Assembly (NCBI GenBank): GCA_036023115.1
Contig: JAYKKT010000079.1
Coordinates: forward strand, 12,329,501 to 12,393,500
From: Brasenia schreberi
Lineage: Eukaryota; Streptophyta; Magnoliopsida; Nymphaeales; Cabombaceae
Direction of reading: 5' to 3'
DNA length: 64,000 bases
The position numbers and the translations under genes were made by a program. Positions 1-10,112 of this stretch are shown piece after piece. The notes under the pieces are model-generated. The model was not told where the DNA came from and searched no databases. It saw nothing but the letters and a program-made list of their open reading frames with translations. Numbering within the stretch: position 1 is the first letter of the stretch; the number at the start of each line of letters is the position of its first letter.

Positions 1-853
1 GGGAAGGATTAGGGAAGTGGGTTAGGTGATTAGGCTCAGATTAGGGGTGGATTAGGGTGGAAGGCTAGGATTAGGTGTTTTGGGTTAGGTTTAGGTGAAG
101 GAGCTCCCTTTGCATGACCCATAGACCTTAACCACCTCATGTTGGTGCAACCCTAGGTTAGGTTTTGGCTAATTACAAGCTTAAACCCACTCAATTAGGC
201 TAACCCACATGATTAACCCCAAACTTGACACACAAGTCAAGCTTAATTACAACACTCTTGATCTTATCCATCCCCACTCTCTCTCATGCCCATAATCCCA
301 CGTGAATTTCAAGTGGGCCCCACCTCCATATATTGGATTGGGATCTGGATATATATGGTCTAGATCCAATCCAAACTGAACTCTGACTCCTTCGAGCTGT
401 ATTCGAAACGAACGGTTTGTGCGGGGCCTGACTGCATCAGTGCTCCGTCTGCGTTGGGTCTTCGCCAACATGATCGTCCGCCTCTGTTTTCGCCTTCCGG
501 AGATGACTTCAAAGGATGTTTTGATGATAACGGGGTCTTGGACGTTCGAGATCCTCGGGGTGTGAATTTGATACAAGAGTTGTTATGCTGGGCTCAACAT
601 GTGCTCCGGTTCTGGGCTCTTCTTAGCTCTCCTGGTCCTGTCTGGATTAGGCCAAGCTGCTTCGGGGTTTCAAAACATGTTTTACAAAGGTTTTAAAAGC
701 CATATTGTATGTTTTCGAAATACAGAGTTTAAAACATATGTACAGGGTTGTCTGGAAGGCTCCTGGGTTTCCAGACTCAAAAATGGCCCTTTGGGGCTGC
801 TTGTACAAAACCAGGTTTGTTTAAGAAATTCGTGGGATTTCGGGGTGTTTACA
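1..853 (-). mobile_element. LTR fragment E, cut by the window edge
   Basis: On the minus strand the LTR begins TGTAAACACCCC at 853 and runs left out of the window. It aligns along its length with 3648-4576 of solo LTR D, so both belong to one family. Relative to D it lacks about 75 bp near 325-340, just where the TATA region and part of the GGATC-type repeats lie. The five bases to its right are ACAAG (854-858), but the matching duplication would lie outside the window. Whether E is a solo LTR or the edge of a full element cannot be decided here. It appears to interrupt LTR C. Confidence 0.75.
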
Positions 854-1153
854 ACAAGCATGGACTTTTGAAAAGAACATGAAAGTATCTTATCGTTTGT
901 GTGCCTATTTGCAGATTTTATTTACGTGGGTTGCACGTATCCAAGTCTTTGATTTTACGCTATTTAGGCCAGCTAGGTGTGTGCACAAGTGACCTAAGTT
1001 TGGCGTTTTTGGATGGGTACTCGAAGCTTTTTCGAAAGCGTACATATGCAAGTTGCGAAATATCTCGAGTTTAGAGGGTATGATGTGAGCTAAGTTCGAA
1101 CTGAAAGCAACTCACACAACTTAAATGTAAAACCCAAAATGTAAACACGTAGC
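854..1153 (-). mobile_element. LTR of element C, distal piece
   Basis: This piece carries sequence found near the 3' end of the related LTRs, including the GGCCAGCTAGGTG block that recurs at 44206. It joins smoothly to 4577 once solo LTR D is removed. It stops at 854 where E begins, before the expected ...TCTACA end, so the C LTR probably continues left of E. Confidence 0.7.
1149..1153. repeat. Target-site duplication GTAGC of solo LTR D (left copy)
   Basis: GTAGC at 1149-1153 is repeated exactly at 4577-4581, directly outside the TG...CA ends of D. The same locus without an insertion is seen at about 44386-44396 in the other LTR of C, where a single GTAGC is present. Confidence 0.9.
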
Positions 1154-1713
1154 TGTAGACGCAGAAAATCTCCGCCTCCCTTGGTTTCTTAGGCCTGGGG
1201 CGAACCTTTTCATGTGTCTAAGTCCTATTTGAATAAACAGGGCGTGCCAGCTAGCTTACCTAAGCTAGCGAAGATATATTTTAACCTAACTTCTAACGTG
1301 GCGACTGTGAGCAAGCAAGCTCTTGTCGTCGCAGACCTTCTTGCACCGATGCGCACGGGTCAGTCTGTACGCTTTAAAAATCGAGTTTTGAGTGGAAAAA
1401 GCCTGTGAAAGCAGTTCGAGGTGTTTGATTCGGGTCTTTTTAGTACGATTTTCAGATTTTAAGTCATGTGAATTTGCACGTGCCTAAGTCTTTCTTTATA
1501 TCCCTTTTACGGGCCACCTAGGTGTGTGTTATGAACACTCCACTAAATGTGGCAAATTTGAGCGGGAGTATGGGGTTTGCTTTGATGCAATATGCGTCCT
1601 AACTCGTGGTATGGCGTATATGCAATGCAAACTCACGCTATTCCAAAGGAAAAACCCAAATGTAAAGACAATACCTAAGGGAAATGACCTAAGGGAAATG
1701 ACTTGAAATGTAA

Positions 1714-2275
1714 ATGCCGAAGGGAAATACGTATATAAGGTATATATGGGCCCTTACTTGGGTCTTGCAAATAAAAGTGAAGGCTCAATGTAGGTGCGTG
1801 CTTGAATTGAAAGACTACACACACGACATGAAATGCAACCCAAATATAACTTGCAATATGGCCTTAACTAAGGTCTTGGGAATAAGAGTGAAAGCTCAAT
1901 GTGTGTGAGTGCTTGAATTGAAGTACTACGCACACAACATGAAATTAAACCCAAATATAAATTGCAGTATGGCCTTAACTAAGGTCTTGGGAATAAGAGC
2001 GAAAGCTCAATGTGTGTGAGTGCTTGAATTGAAGTACTACGCACACAACATGAAATTAAACCCAAATATAAATTGCAGTATGGCCTTAACTAAGGTCTTG
2101 GGAATAAGAGCGAAAGCTCAATGTGTGTGAGTGCATGAATTGAAGTACTACGCACACAACATGAAATTAAACCGAAATAGTATAACACGGCCCTTACTTG
2201 GGTCTTACAAATAAGAGCGAAGGCTCAATGTGTGTGAGTGCTTGAATTGAAAGACAACACACTCAACTTAAGCAA
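1714..2275 (-). repeat. 111-bp tandem array with GAGC/GCTC hairpins in LTR D
   Basis: The block GTGTGTGAGTGC recurs at 1901, 2012, 2123 and 2230, giving spacings of 111, 111 and 107 bp, with a diverged copy upstream. Each unit holds AAGAGCGAAAGCTC or a close variant, a 4-bp GAGC/GCTC stem with a four-base loop. Related units with the same stem occur in LTRs A, B and C. The array lies downstream of the presumed transcription start, so it would be in the RNA leader. Confidence 0.85.
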
Positions 2276-2395
2276 AACCCTACGTAATTTAAAGTATATA
2301 CATAGATTTATATCTTAGGGGCTGATTAGGCCCGTGTGTGTTCAAAATTGTGCACGATTGAGAGAGTGCACGTGTGTATGGGTGTGCCAAGCCAC

Positions 2396-2440
2396 GTTAT
2401 TACAATCGGGGGGAGACTATGCTCCGTTATTACAACCCCG
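2396..2440 (-). promoter_or_regulatory. Conserved LTR core of D
   Basis: On the minus strand this reads GGGGTTGTAATAACGGAGC followed by a TCTCCCCCC run and TTGTAATAA. It is the most conserved short block between the LTR families in this window. GGAG and CTCC can pair across a six-base loop, and the TTGTA/AATAA words resemble plant poly(A) upstream elements. A GTAAGT consensus lies 53 nt before it. The function is inferred, not shown. Confidence 0.6.
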
Positions 2441-4576
2441 TATCAAATTTAATTTAAGCAAGTCTACAACTAAGGACCGAGTTAGGCACTTACTTATAGC
2501 TGGTCCGGAGGTGACTTGCTTGAGCGTAGGCTTGGCTTCGCCTTGGGCTGCAAGAGGGAGCTCCTCGGAGTTGAAAGGCAAGGGGAGGTGCTGGCCGGGT
2601 GCCTTGGGTGCGCGCGAAGGGCGCCTTGAAGGTGGCCGACTGCTAGGAAGGTGCCAAACTTGGTGCTTTGGGTTAAGGTGACTAAGTAGGGTCACTAGAG
2701 GATGGGTTGATATTAAGGTAGGTAGTGCTAAAGGGGAGCCTAAGGGAGTGCCTAAGGGAGATGAATGGCTGGCGGGTGGCTGGCCGAGTGGGTTTGGTAC
2801 AGTCGGTTGGAGTGGCCGACTAAGGGAAACTTGGTGGTGGCCGGCAGCTAAGGTAGCTAGGGATGTCGTAGGTGGGAAGGGAGCTAGCTAAGGTATGGGG
2901 CAAGGTGGAGTTAGGGGTTGGTGGGACGTGATATGGGCAGGTCTTAGGGAGCTAAGTGGAGTGGCCGGGTGTTGCTAGGGGAAGTGGTTCAAGGCGGGCG
3001 GATGAAGTGGCTAAGGTCTGGCCGAATGGGTAGGGATGATGTGTAAGTGGTGTTGGGGTAGTGTGGTGGTGGTGTAGGTGGTTGAGAGTGGAGGGGGAGT
3101 GAAGAAGAGGTAGAGTGAAGCTGAGGTACTAACCGGGTGATGAGGAGAGGCAGTGGATGGAAGAGGGGCAGCCGGGTGTCTTGGATGCGCAGGATGCAGC
3201 CAGGAGGTGGTGGCGATGGGGAGCTAGCCGGATGGAAATGGTGGTGTAGGAGGAGCTTGGTGGTGAGTGAAGGTGGTGCAGGTGGAGGACTCGGCTGGAA
3301 GGTGGCTGGGGTCGGCTGGGCCAAGGAGGGCTTGAAGAACTTGAAAAACCCACCCCTTGGGGGGGGGTTTATATAGGGCTGAAGATGGCGGTTGGGGCTA
3401 GTTTTAAGGAGGTGGTAAGGTGGTCTAGGGTTGGTGGTGTGGTGATAAGGTGGGCTGGTTTTGGGGAGGGGCCAGATATTTTAATACAAGGGGTTTTGGG
3501 TAGATGGTGTGCTAGGTTTAGGTGGGGTGGTTTAGGGGTTTAGGGCTTAGCTAGGTGGGTTGGTTTTGGGGTTAGGTTTAGTGAGGTGGTTTAGGTGATT
3601 AGGCTAGGATTAGGTTAGGTTTAGGGAAATTAATCTAGGTTTAGGGAAGGATTAGGGAAGTGGGTTAGGTGATTAGGCTAGGATTAGACAGGATTAGGGT
3701 AAAAGGCTAGGATTAGGGCTTTTTTATTAGGGTTGGGTTAAGGAGCTCCCTTTGCATGACCCATAGACCTTGTTGCATCATGTTGGTGCAGCCCTAGGTT
3801 AGGTTTTGGCTAATTACAAGCTTAAACCCACTTTAATTAGGTTAACCCACATGATTAACCCCAAACTTGACACACAAGTCAAGCTTAATTACAATTACTC
3901 CCTAATCTTATCCTCCCCACTCTCTCTCATGCCCATAATCCCACGTGAAATTCAAGTGGGCCCCACCTCCATTTATGAGAAGGTGATGTGGGCCATGGAT
4001 GTGGATATTGGATTGGATCTTTGGATCCAAATCCAAATCCAAGTCCACACATGGGTTTGGATTGGGATCTGGATATATATGGTCCAGATCCAATCCAAAC
4101 TGAATTCTGACTCCTTCAGGCTGTGTTCGAAACGAACGGTTTGTGCGGGGTCTGACAGCATCAGTACTCCGTCTATGTTGGGTCTTCGCCAACATGATCG
4201 TCCGCTTCTGTTTTCACCTTTCGGAGATAATTTCAAAGATGTTTTGCTAATAATAGGGTCTTGGACGTTCGAGATCCTGGGGGTGGATTCAATACGAGAG
4301 TTGCTGTGCCGGGCTCGACATGTGCTCCAGTTTCGGGCTCTCTTTGGCTCTTCTGGTCCTATCTTGATTAGGCCAAGCAGCTTCGAGGTTTCAAAATGTA
4401 TTTTAAAAGGTTTTTTTAAAACCATATTATACATATTTAAAACATATAAAGTTTAAAACATATGTATAGGGTTGCCTGGAAGGCTCTTGGGTTTTCAGAC
4501 TCAAAATGGCCCTTTGGGGCTGCTTTTGTGAAACCAGGTTGTTTTGAGAAGTTCATGGGATTTTGGGGTGTTTACA

Positions 4577-5833
4577 GTAGCTTAAAGGGAAATACCCGAA
4601 TTTAAAGGCAACTCACAAGACTTGAATATAAATTGCCGAAGGGAGATATACTTATATTAAGAGCGGAAAGGCTCAATGCACGCGTGTGTGAGTGTGGAAT
4701 TGAAATGACAAACTCACACAACTTGAATTGAACTTATTGAAATTGAAATATAAGTATATATATGAGCGGTAAGGTTCAACGTGTTTGTGTGTGTTGTGTA
4801 TAAATTGAAAGACAACTCACACACACGACTGAAATTTAACTTGCGGAATGGGGAAATATAGATATAAGAGCGAAAAGGCTCAATGTGTGTGTGTGTGTTG
4901 TGTATAAATGTAAAGACAACTCACACGACTGAATTTTAACAACCCGGAATGTAAAGACGTACGCAGTTGAACTGTAAAACTCACGCAGCTGAAAATATAT
5001 AGATATGTCTATATCTTAAGGGCTGCCAAGGCCAAAATGTGCATGAGAGTGTTTGAGCAAGAGCTCGGGTGTCCTTTGTGTGTAAATGTGGAATTGAAAT
5101 GACAAACTCACATGACTTAAAGTAACAACCCGAATGAAATTGCAGCTTATATGGCTCGTACTAGAGTCTTTGGAGTAAGAGCAAAAGCTCAATTGTGTAC
5201 GTGGGTGTCTTGTGTACGAGATAAGAGCTAAGGCTCAAGTGCACGTACGTGTCTCGTGTACGAGATAAGAGCTAAGGCTCAAGTGCACGTATGTGTCTCG
5301 TGTGTCAAGCACCAATACTACATCCCAAGGGGAGACCACGCTCCATTAATACAACCCTGTATCCGAATTGAATTAAGTATGAAAGGAGTAATGTAAATAC
5401 CGAATTTTAAACACTTACAAGTGATTCGGGCTTTCTTCTCCTTGCTCACACTCAGGCTTGTGTCCACCTTGGGCTTGCATCCACCTTAGGCTTGTGTCTA
5501 CCTTGGGCAGCCAAGAGGGGTCTCCCTAGGTGGGTTTGAGAGAGAGTTTGGGGCTTTAGTGAAGGCTCATGAGTTTTGGGACTTAGGAGGACCTAGGTTC
5601 GGCCAAGAGGCTCATGGCAACGAAGGGGCTTAGGTGTCGATTGGCTCTATTCGGCCTAAAGGAGAAGGTTTAGGTGCGGCCAACAAATGGGTATGGTCCT
5701 AAGTGGGGCTGGCTAAGGCTGGGCCACAGGTGTAGGGGCAGCAAGGTCCTAAGGTGATGCAAACCTAGGGTCGCTGGGGTGCAGGGCGCGCAGTGGATGC
5801 TGGGACACGAGGCACGCAACAGAGTGTGGGCGC
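4577..5833 (-). mobile_element. LTR of element C, middle piece
   Basis: This piece continues LTR C between solo LTR D and composite element B. It contains GAGC-stem repeat units (about 4640-5290), the core motif at 5314-5359, a GTAAGT donor on the minus strand at 5413-5418, and a G-rich tract that continues across the B insertion at 35310. Joining 5833 to 35310 reconstitutes a continuous GC-rich stretch, consistent with B having inserted here. Confidence 0.8.
5829..5833. repeat. Target-site duplication GGCGC of composite element B (left copy)
   Basis: GGCGC precedes the first B LTR (TGTAAGC at 5834) and is repeated at 35305-35309, immediately after the TCTACA end of the third, partial B LTR. 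No copy of this duplication was seen at the inner LTR edges, so the three-LTR array appears to be a single insertion. Confidence 0.85.
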
Positions 5834-5983
5834 TGTAAGCACCCCAAAATCCCATGACTTTCTAAAACCAATACCTGGTTTGCAAATCAGCCCCAAATGG
5901 CAGTTTTGAGTTCTGAAAACCCAGGAGCCTTCAGAACCCTATACATATTATTTTAAAACCCAGTAAATATTGCTTTAAGCCTG
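5834..5983 (+). mobile_element. LTR1 of B, first 150 bp
   Basis: This piece starts TGTAAGCACCCC and matches LTR2 from 29502 (CGTAAACTCCCC there, so the terminal TG has become CG in LTR2). It is interrupted at 5984 by element A and resumes at 18278. Confidence 0.85.
5979..5983. repeat. Target-site duplication GCCTG of element A (left copy)
   Basis: GCCTG at 5979-5983 is repeated exactly at 18273-18277 just outside the 3' LTR of A. Removing A and one copy gives sequence continuous with the homologous stretch of LTR2 near 29615-29650. Confidence 0.9.
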
Positions 5984-6588
5984 TGTAAACACCCCAAATT
6001 TTTCAAAATTCAAAAACTCTCAAAAACACAAAAAGCTCATTTGAGCCAAAACGACAACCTATTTTAAATGCAAAAACAGGTACAAAAGGCAAAAGGAGAG
6101 TCCATGCAAGAAGAGGAATTCAAGCCCGAAACTTCAAAAGCCACCCCTAAGATCAAAAACAAGAGAAAGCAGAGCCCATTCGAAGAAAAGCCTGAAATGG
6201 TGAAAATCAAACAAAATGGAGTCTAGAATGGCGAGATGGAGTCCGAACGACAAAGTTGGGGAAAACCCAACACTAGACGGAGCGCTGATGAAGCCAGTGC
6301 CCACACAAAATGTTTGCCTCAAGAAGGCAAGAAGGACCATCCAAAGAAAATTTGGATTGGATCTGGACCATAAATATCTATATCCAAATCCAAATAGTGA
6401 ATAGTGTTTGGATTGGATCAGATCTGGACCAAAATATCCATATCCATATCCATAAAAATATTGGGTTTGGATCAGATACGGATCTCAAAATATTCAAGAT
6501 CCAATATCTAAATCCAAATAGTGTTTGGATTTGGGTCTGGATCCAGATCTCAAACCCAAACCCAAATCCAAGACCCACCTCAAATGCC

Positions 6589-6596
6589 TATAAATA
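6589..6596 (+). promoter_or_regulatory. TATA box of LTR A (5' copy)
   Basis: TATAAATA lies in the conserved context CCTATAAATAGAGG, 605 bp from the LTR start. The same box occurs at 16181 (3' LTR of A), 19052 and 30417 (LTRs of B), 46474 (F) and on the minus strand at 35713-35721 (C). Transcription of the element RNA is expected to begin about 30 bp downstream. Confidence 0.8.
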
Positions 6597-7496
6597 GAGG
6601 TGAGGGGGTCCATGTAAAGGGTTCATGCAAATGCTTGGAAGGAGAGAGAGGGAGTGATAGACCTAGCCATGTGGGCTCATTGGGTGAGGTGGGTTCAAGC
6701 CATGTGGGCTAAGTGGGTCTAGACCAAGGGGCTGCAACCAAGAAGTGGGCTCGACAAGAGGTGGTTGCAACCAAGCTTGGACATGGGTTGGACCGACTCC
6801 AAGAGGTAAGCCTAACCTAACCTAGCCGTTCTCTCTATACCCCTCTAAACCTAACCCCCAACCTAGCCTAGGTTCAAACCTACCTAACCCCAACTGAACC
6901 TAATCCAACCTAACCGACTCAAGCCAAGCACCTAAGCTAAACCCCAAAACTCTAAGGACGCCCCCGGCTCAGCCTGCGCGCCCTGCCTACGTGCACCACC
7001 CGACAACCCAATGGTGCCCCTCGCGCTCCAGCCGCATCACCTACGCGCTGCCCGCGTGCCCCTCCTACACCGCGCTCCCAGCTCGCCCTCGCCACCCGGC
7101 TGCTCTGCCACCCAGCCTGCCATTGCTTCCAGCCAAACTCTTAGCCTGCACCCGACCTCGACCGTGGCCTTCTATCTAGGACTGACCCTAGTTCACAACA
7201 CCTTAGCTCCCGGCCTTCCCTAGACTCGAGTGCTCCCAAACCACAAGTCCCTCCAAGCCTCAAATCCCCTAAGCTCTCAAATTTTTCTTGCATGAACCCC
7301 ACCCCACACGGCTTACCTCTTGGCTGCACACCATCAAGGCTCACCTTTGGAAGGAGTCGGCCCCCGTTGCTGCAACATAGAGATGTCGTGACCCGTGCTC
7401 AACACAAAGAAGGCATACGCGTCCTAGACACACCCCACATAGCGGGATAGGTGAGTTGTAAGTCCTTACATTTGGTACTTAATTAAATTTTGATAC

Positions 7497-7540
7497 GGGG
7501 TTGTAGTAATGGAGCGTTGTCTCCCCCTGGGTTGTAATAA
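7497..7540 (+). promoter_or_regulatory. Conserved LTR core of A (5' copy)
   Basis: The block GGGGTTGTAGTAATGGAGC, then GTTGTCTCCCCC and TTGTAATAA, is repeated in the 3' LTR at 17127-17170. A GTGAGT donor consensus is 46 nt upstream. Potential GGAG/CTCC pairing is kept. Confidence 0.6.
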
Positions 7541-8648
7541 CGTGCATAACACACAAGCGCATACGTGCACTTGAGCCTTTCCGCTCTTAGTTGCACACTT
7601 TTGCACACACACGGGCCTTGACAGCCCTAAGATATAGCTCTACTTATATATATTCAGCTGTGTGGGTTTACATTCTAGTCATGTGCGTTGTCTTTCAATT
7701 CCATACACACACACATTGAGCTTTCGCTCTTACTCCCAAGACTCTAATAAGAGCCGTATTGCAATTCAATTTGGGGTTTTCATTCAAGTTGTGTGTGTGG
7801 TCTTTCAATTCTACACTCACACACATTGAGCTTTCGCTCTTACTCCCAAGACTCTAATAAGAGCCATATTGCAATTCTATTTGGGTTTTACATTACAAGT
7901 CATGTGAGTTGTCTTTACATATACACACAACACCCACGCACACGTTGGCGCCCTTCGGGCCTATATATATATAGTTGTATTTCCCTTCTGCTATGTCTTT
8001 AAGATTTGGGTTTTAAGGTTCAACTGTGTGAGTAGTCTTTCCATATATACACGACACACACTTACACAATTGAGCCTTTCTGCTCTTAAGATATAGCTAT
8101 ATTTCCCTTTTGCAATTTACCTTACGCAATTTCCCTTAAGCATTGTCTTTCAATTTCGGGTTTTCCCTTGGAGTTGTGTGAGTTTGCATTGCATATTCGC
8201 CATACCACGAGCTAGGACGCATATTGCATCAAAAGCAAACCCCATACTCCCGTGCAAAATCGCCCAACTTAGGTCACTTGCACACACACCTAGTTGGCCT
8301 AAATAGCGGAAAAATTGAAAGACATAGATACGTGCAAACCCACGTATATAAAACTTGCAAACACAAACACGAATCGAATCCGTATTTTCAATCACTTATG
8401 TTTTCAAGAGTCAAAACCGTTTTATCAAAGTCCATAAGCGCTTAAACCAACCCTTGAGCACCGGTTGAAGAAGGTTTCGAGCGAAAAGATCCCGCTTTTC
8501 CAAAATCACCTAAAAAAGTCAGATATTTAGAAACTTTGCTAGTTTTAAAGCAAACTAGCTGGCACGCCCATATAAAGCGAAGTAGAACTCGAAAAGGTTC
8601 ACTTTAGGCCTAAGAAACAGAAGTAAGAATTTTCGGTGTCTACAGATT

Positions 8649-8666
8649 TGGCATGCCCGGTGGGAC
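8649..8666 (+). other. Primer-binding site of element A
   Basis: TGGCATGCCCGGTGGGAC lies four bases after the LTR end. The TGG start fits pairing with the CCA end of a tRNA. B uses the same 18-mer with one difference, and G differs at other single sites. I do not assign the tRNA. Confidence 0.75.
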
Positions 8667-9227
8667 TTGGGTCTTAAAACTTTGATAAAACAAACAAAAC
8701 TCTTGAAAAAATTTTCAAAAAAGTGTTCTCAAAATTCGATTAAAAAAAATTGCAAGAAAATGGATAAAAAGCTACAACAATCCTTGTTGAGTAAACTAAA
8801 GAAGGCTTTCAAAATAGATAAAGCCCAAAAAGAGCTTGATGATATTTCAAAAATATTTCAAAAGATGGATGCTTTAAGCAAGGAGCTTAAAGCCCATCGA
8901 TCAAATAGCAGCTCTTCTAGGGCACATAAAGATCGTGAAATGAAAACCGATCTCAAACTCAACGAAGGATTGGAGATTAAAGACGAATCCCGAAAAGGGG
9001 ATGAGTCATCCACTCCTAAATCTCAAAGCTTTTCAAAATCCATAGAAAAATCAAAAAAAGATTTGTCTATTTCAAAAACTCAAAAAAATCTTGAAATATT
9101 GCAAAAAGACAAAAAAATGGAAAAACAAAATTTCAAAATTTCAAAAAATTCAAGTGAAGTTCCTAAGTCTAGGCACACAGTGGGACATAAAACCCACACC
9201 CCACAAAGAGACGAGAGTAAAAAATAG
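8667..9227 (+). CDS. Gag-like N-terminal protein of element A (lysine/serine-rich, coiled-coil)
   Basis: 186 codons if read from 8667; the ATG at 8761 (MDKKLQQ) may be the real start, since upstream codons overlap the leader just after the PBS. The protein is strongly basic. A heptad-like stretch around residues 45-75 contains KMDALSKELKAHRSNSSSSR, which resembles KLEALSQMAKAYRSHKKSSR in the gag frame of G and KIATLSQEAE in B. This is the coiled-coil N-terminus of Tat-type gag. The capsid-like domain and zinc knuckle seen in B and C are absent. Confidence 0.6.
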   Translation: MGLKTLIKQTKLLKKFSKKCSQNSIKKNCKKMDKKLQQSLLSKLKKAFKIDKAQKELDDISKIFQKMDALSKELKAHRSNSSSSRAHKDREMKTDLKLNEGLEIKDESRKGDESSTPKSQSFSKSIEKSKKDLSISKTQKNLEILQKDKKMEKQNFKISKNSSEVPKSRHTVGHKTHTPQRDESKK

Positions 9228-10112
9228 GAAGGTTTCGAAAAGGAACGCCTCGTGAAACCCTAGGGGCTCAAAACAGAGTTACTCAGAAAAACGGCCTGCT
9301 CTCACCCTGAAAAGGTAGACAAGCCACAAAGAGGTATACCTGAAACCTATCCTTCTCAAAACTCTCTTCTTCATATAGGGTCATCAGATGCATTGGATAA
9401 CCCCTATGCACACACAAACCCACAAATTGTGCCAAAATTTGAGGATTTTCAAGGTGCGCCAAATATCCCGCACCACCCAAAAGAATTTCAAAAACAAAAA
9501 GAAGTCCAAAAAATGGTAGACATGGAGACCCCTAATGCATGCATCGACATCTTAGGAGCTCATAACCCTACCATAGAAAAACTTACTTTTTCGAGCCTAG
9601 TCTTGTACCCTGAAACCAAGGCTATGGTTTCGAAACAAAAAAATCCATCCCTAGGGGCACCATGAGTTGAACCTAGGGAGCAAGTCAAAAACTTCGAGGG
9701 AGCAATCTGGGCTTCCCTTGAAGCAAATTTCTCCCAAAATCAGGTTATATGGAACTATAAGTCTTCCATCACCCTGAAAAGTCCAAAGTTTCTCACGGGA
9801 CCAAGCACGGCTTCCCCTGAGAACAAAATCTTCCAAAATGGGGTTATCTGGAACCATAAGTCTTCCAAAACCCCGAAATATCCAAAATCCTTTGAGGGAA
9901 CAAGGTTGGCTTCCCTTGAAGAAAATTTCTCTCAAAAGAAGGTTGTGTGGAAGCCCAAGTCTTCCACCATCCTGAAAAATCCAAAGTTTCTCGGGGGACC
10001 TAGCCTGGTTTCCCTTGAAGACAATCTCCCAAGCCAGGGTTGTGTGGAAGCCCAAGTCTTCCATCACCCCAAAATCCAAACTCCCAATATCCAAAAGGGT
10101 ATATATCCCTAA
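9228..10112 (+). pseudogene. Second frame of element A with four 33-residue repeats
   Basis: The frame is open from about 9300 to the stop at 10110-10112 apart from one TGA at 9663-9665, which may be a decayed CGA. A 99-bp unit starts at 9710, 9809, 9908 and 10007 and encodes a 33-residue repeat with the pattern ASLE.NFSQ..V.W..KSS, ending in PKFL.GPS. The upstream part is related to the segment after gag in G. I recognise no domain. A period of 99 bp in four copies that keeps the frame suggests expansion while still translated. The last copy loses the pattern. Confidence 0.55.

Larger units (their letters stand above)
1154..4576 (-). mobile_element. Solo LTR D (3423 bp), Ty3/gypsy Tat-like family
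   Basis: Read on the minus strand, D starts TGTAAACACCCC at 4576 and ends TCTACA at 1154, and is flanked by GTAGC duplications. It has no interior, PBS or polypurine tract, which is the signature of LTR-LTR recombination. Contents in minus-strand order are a tract of GGATCCAAATCC-like repeats (about 4010-4100), a weakened TATA box, a long TTAGG-rich and purine-rich tract, a GTAAGT donor at 2488-2493, the conserved core (about 2396-2440), and a 111-bp tandem array. Reading frames inside it are low-complexity by-products. Confidence 0.9.
5984..8644 (+). mobile_element. 5' LTR of element A (2661 bp)
   Basis: The LTR starts TGTAAACACCCC and ends GTGTCTACA. In order it holds GGATC/ATCCAAAT-type repeats (about 6345-6580), a TATA box, a CCTAACC-rich tract, GC-rich low-complexity sequence (about 6960-7200), a GTGAGT donor at 7451, the conserved core (7497-7540), GAGC-stem units near 7574, 7717, 7827 and 8071, and an A-rich end. 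Compared with the 3' copy it lacks an extra tract of roughly 55-60 bp near the GGATC repeats. Confidence 0.9.

Noticed and set aside
1714..2275. Regular repeats suggestive of a CRISPR array
   Set aside because: The whole 111-bp unit repeats, with no unique spacers, inside a plant LTR.
3500..3720. Interstitial telomere from a chromosome fusion
   Set aside because: Words are degenerate and the tract is a fixed part of LTR families D and E.
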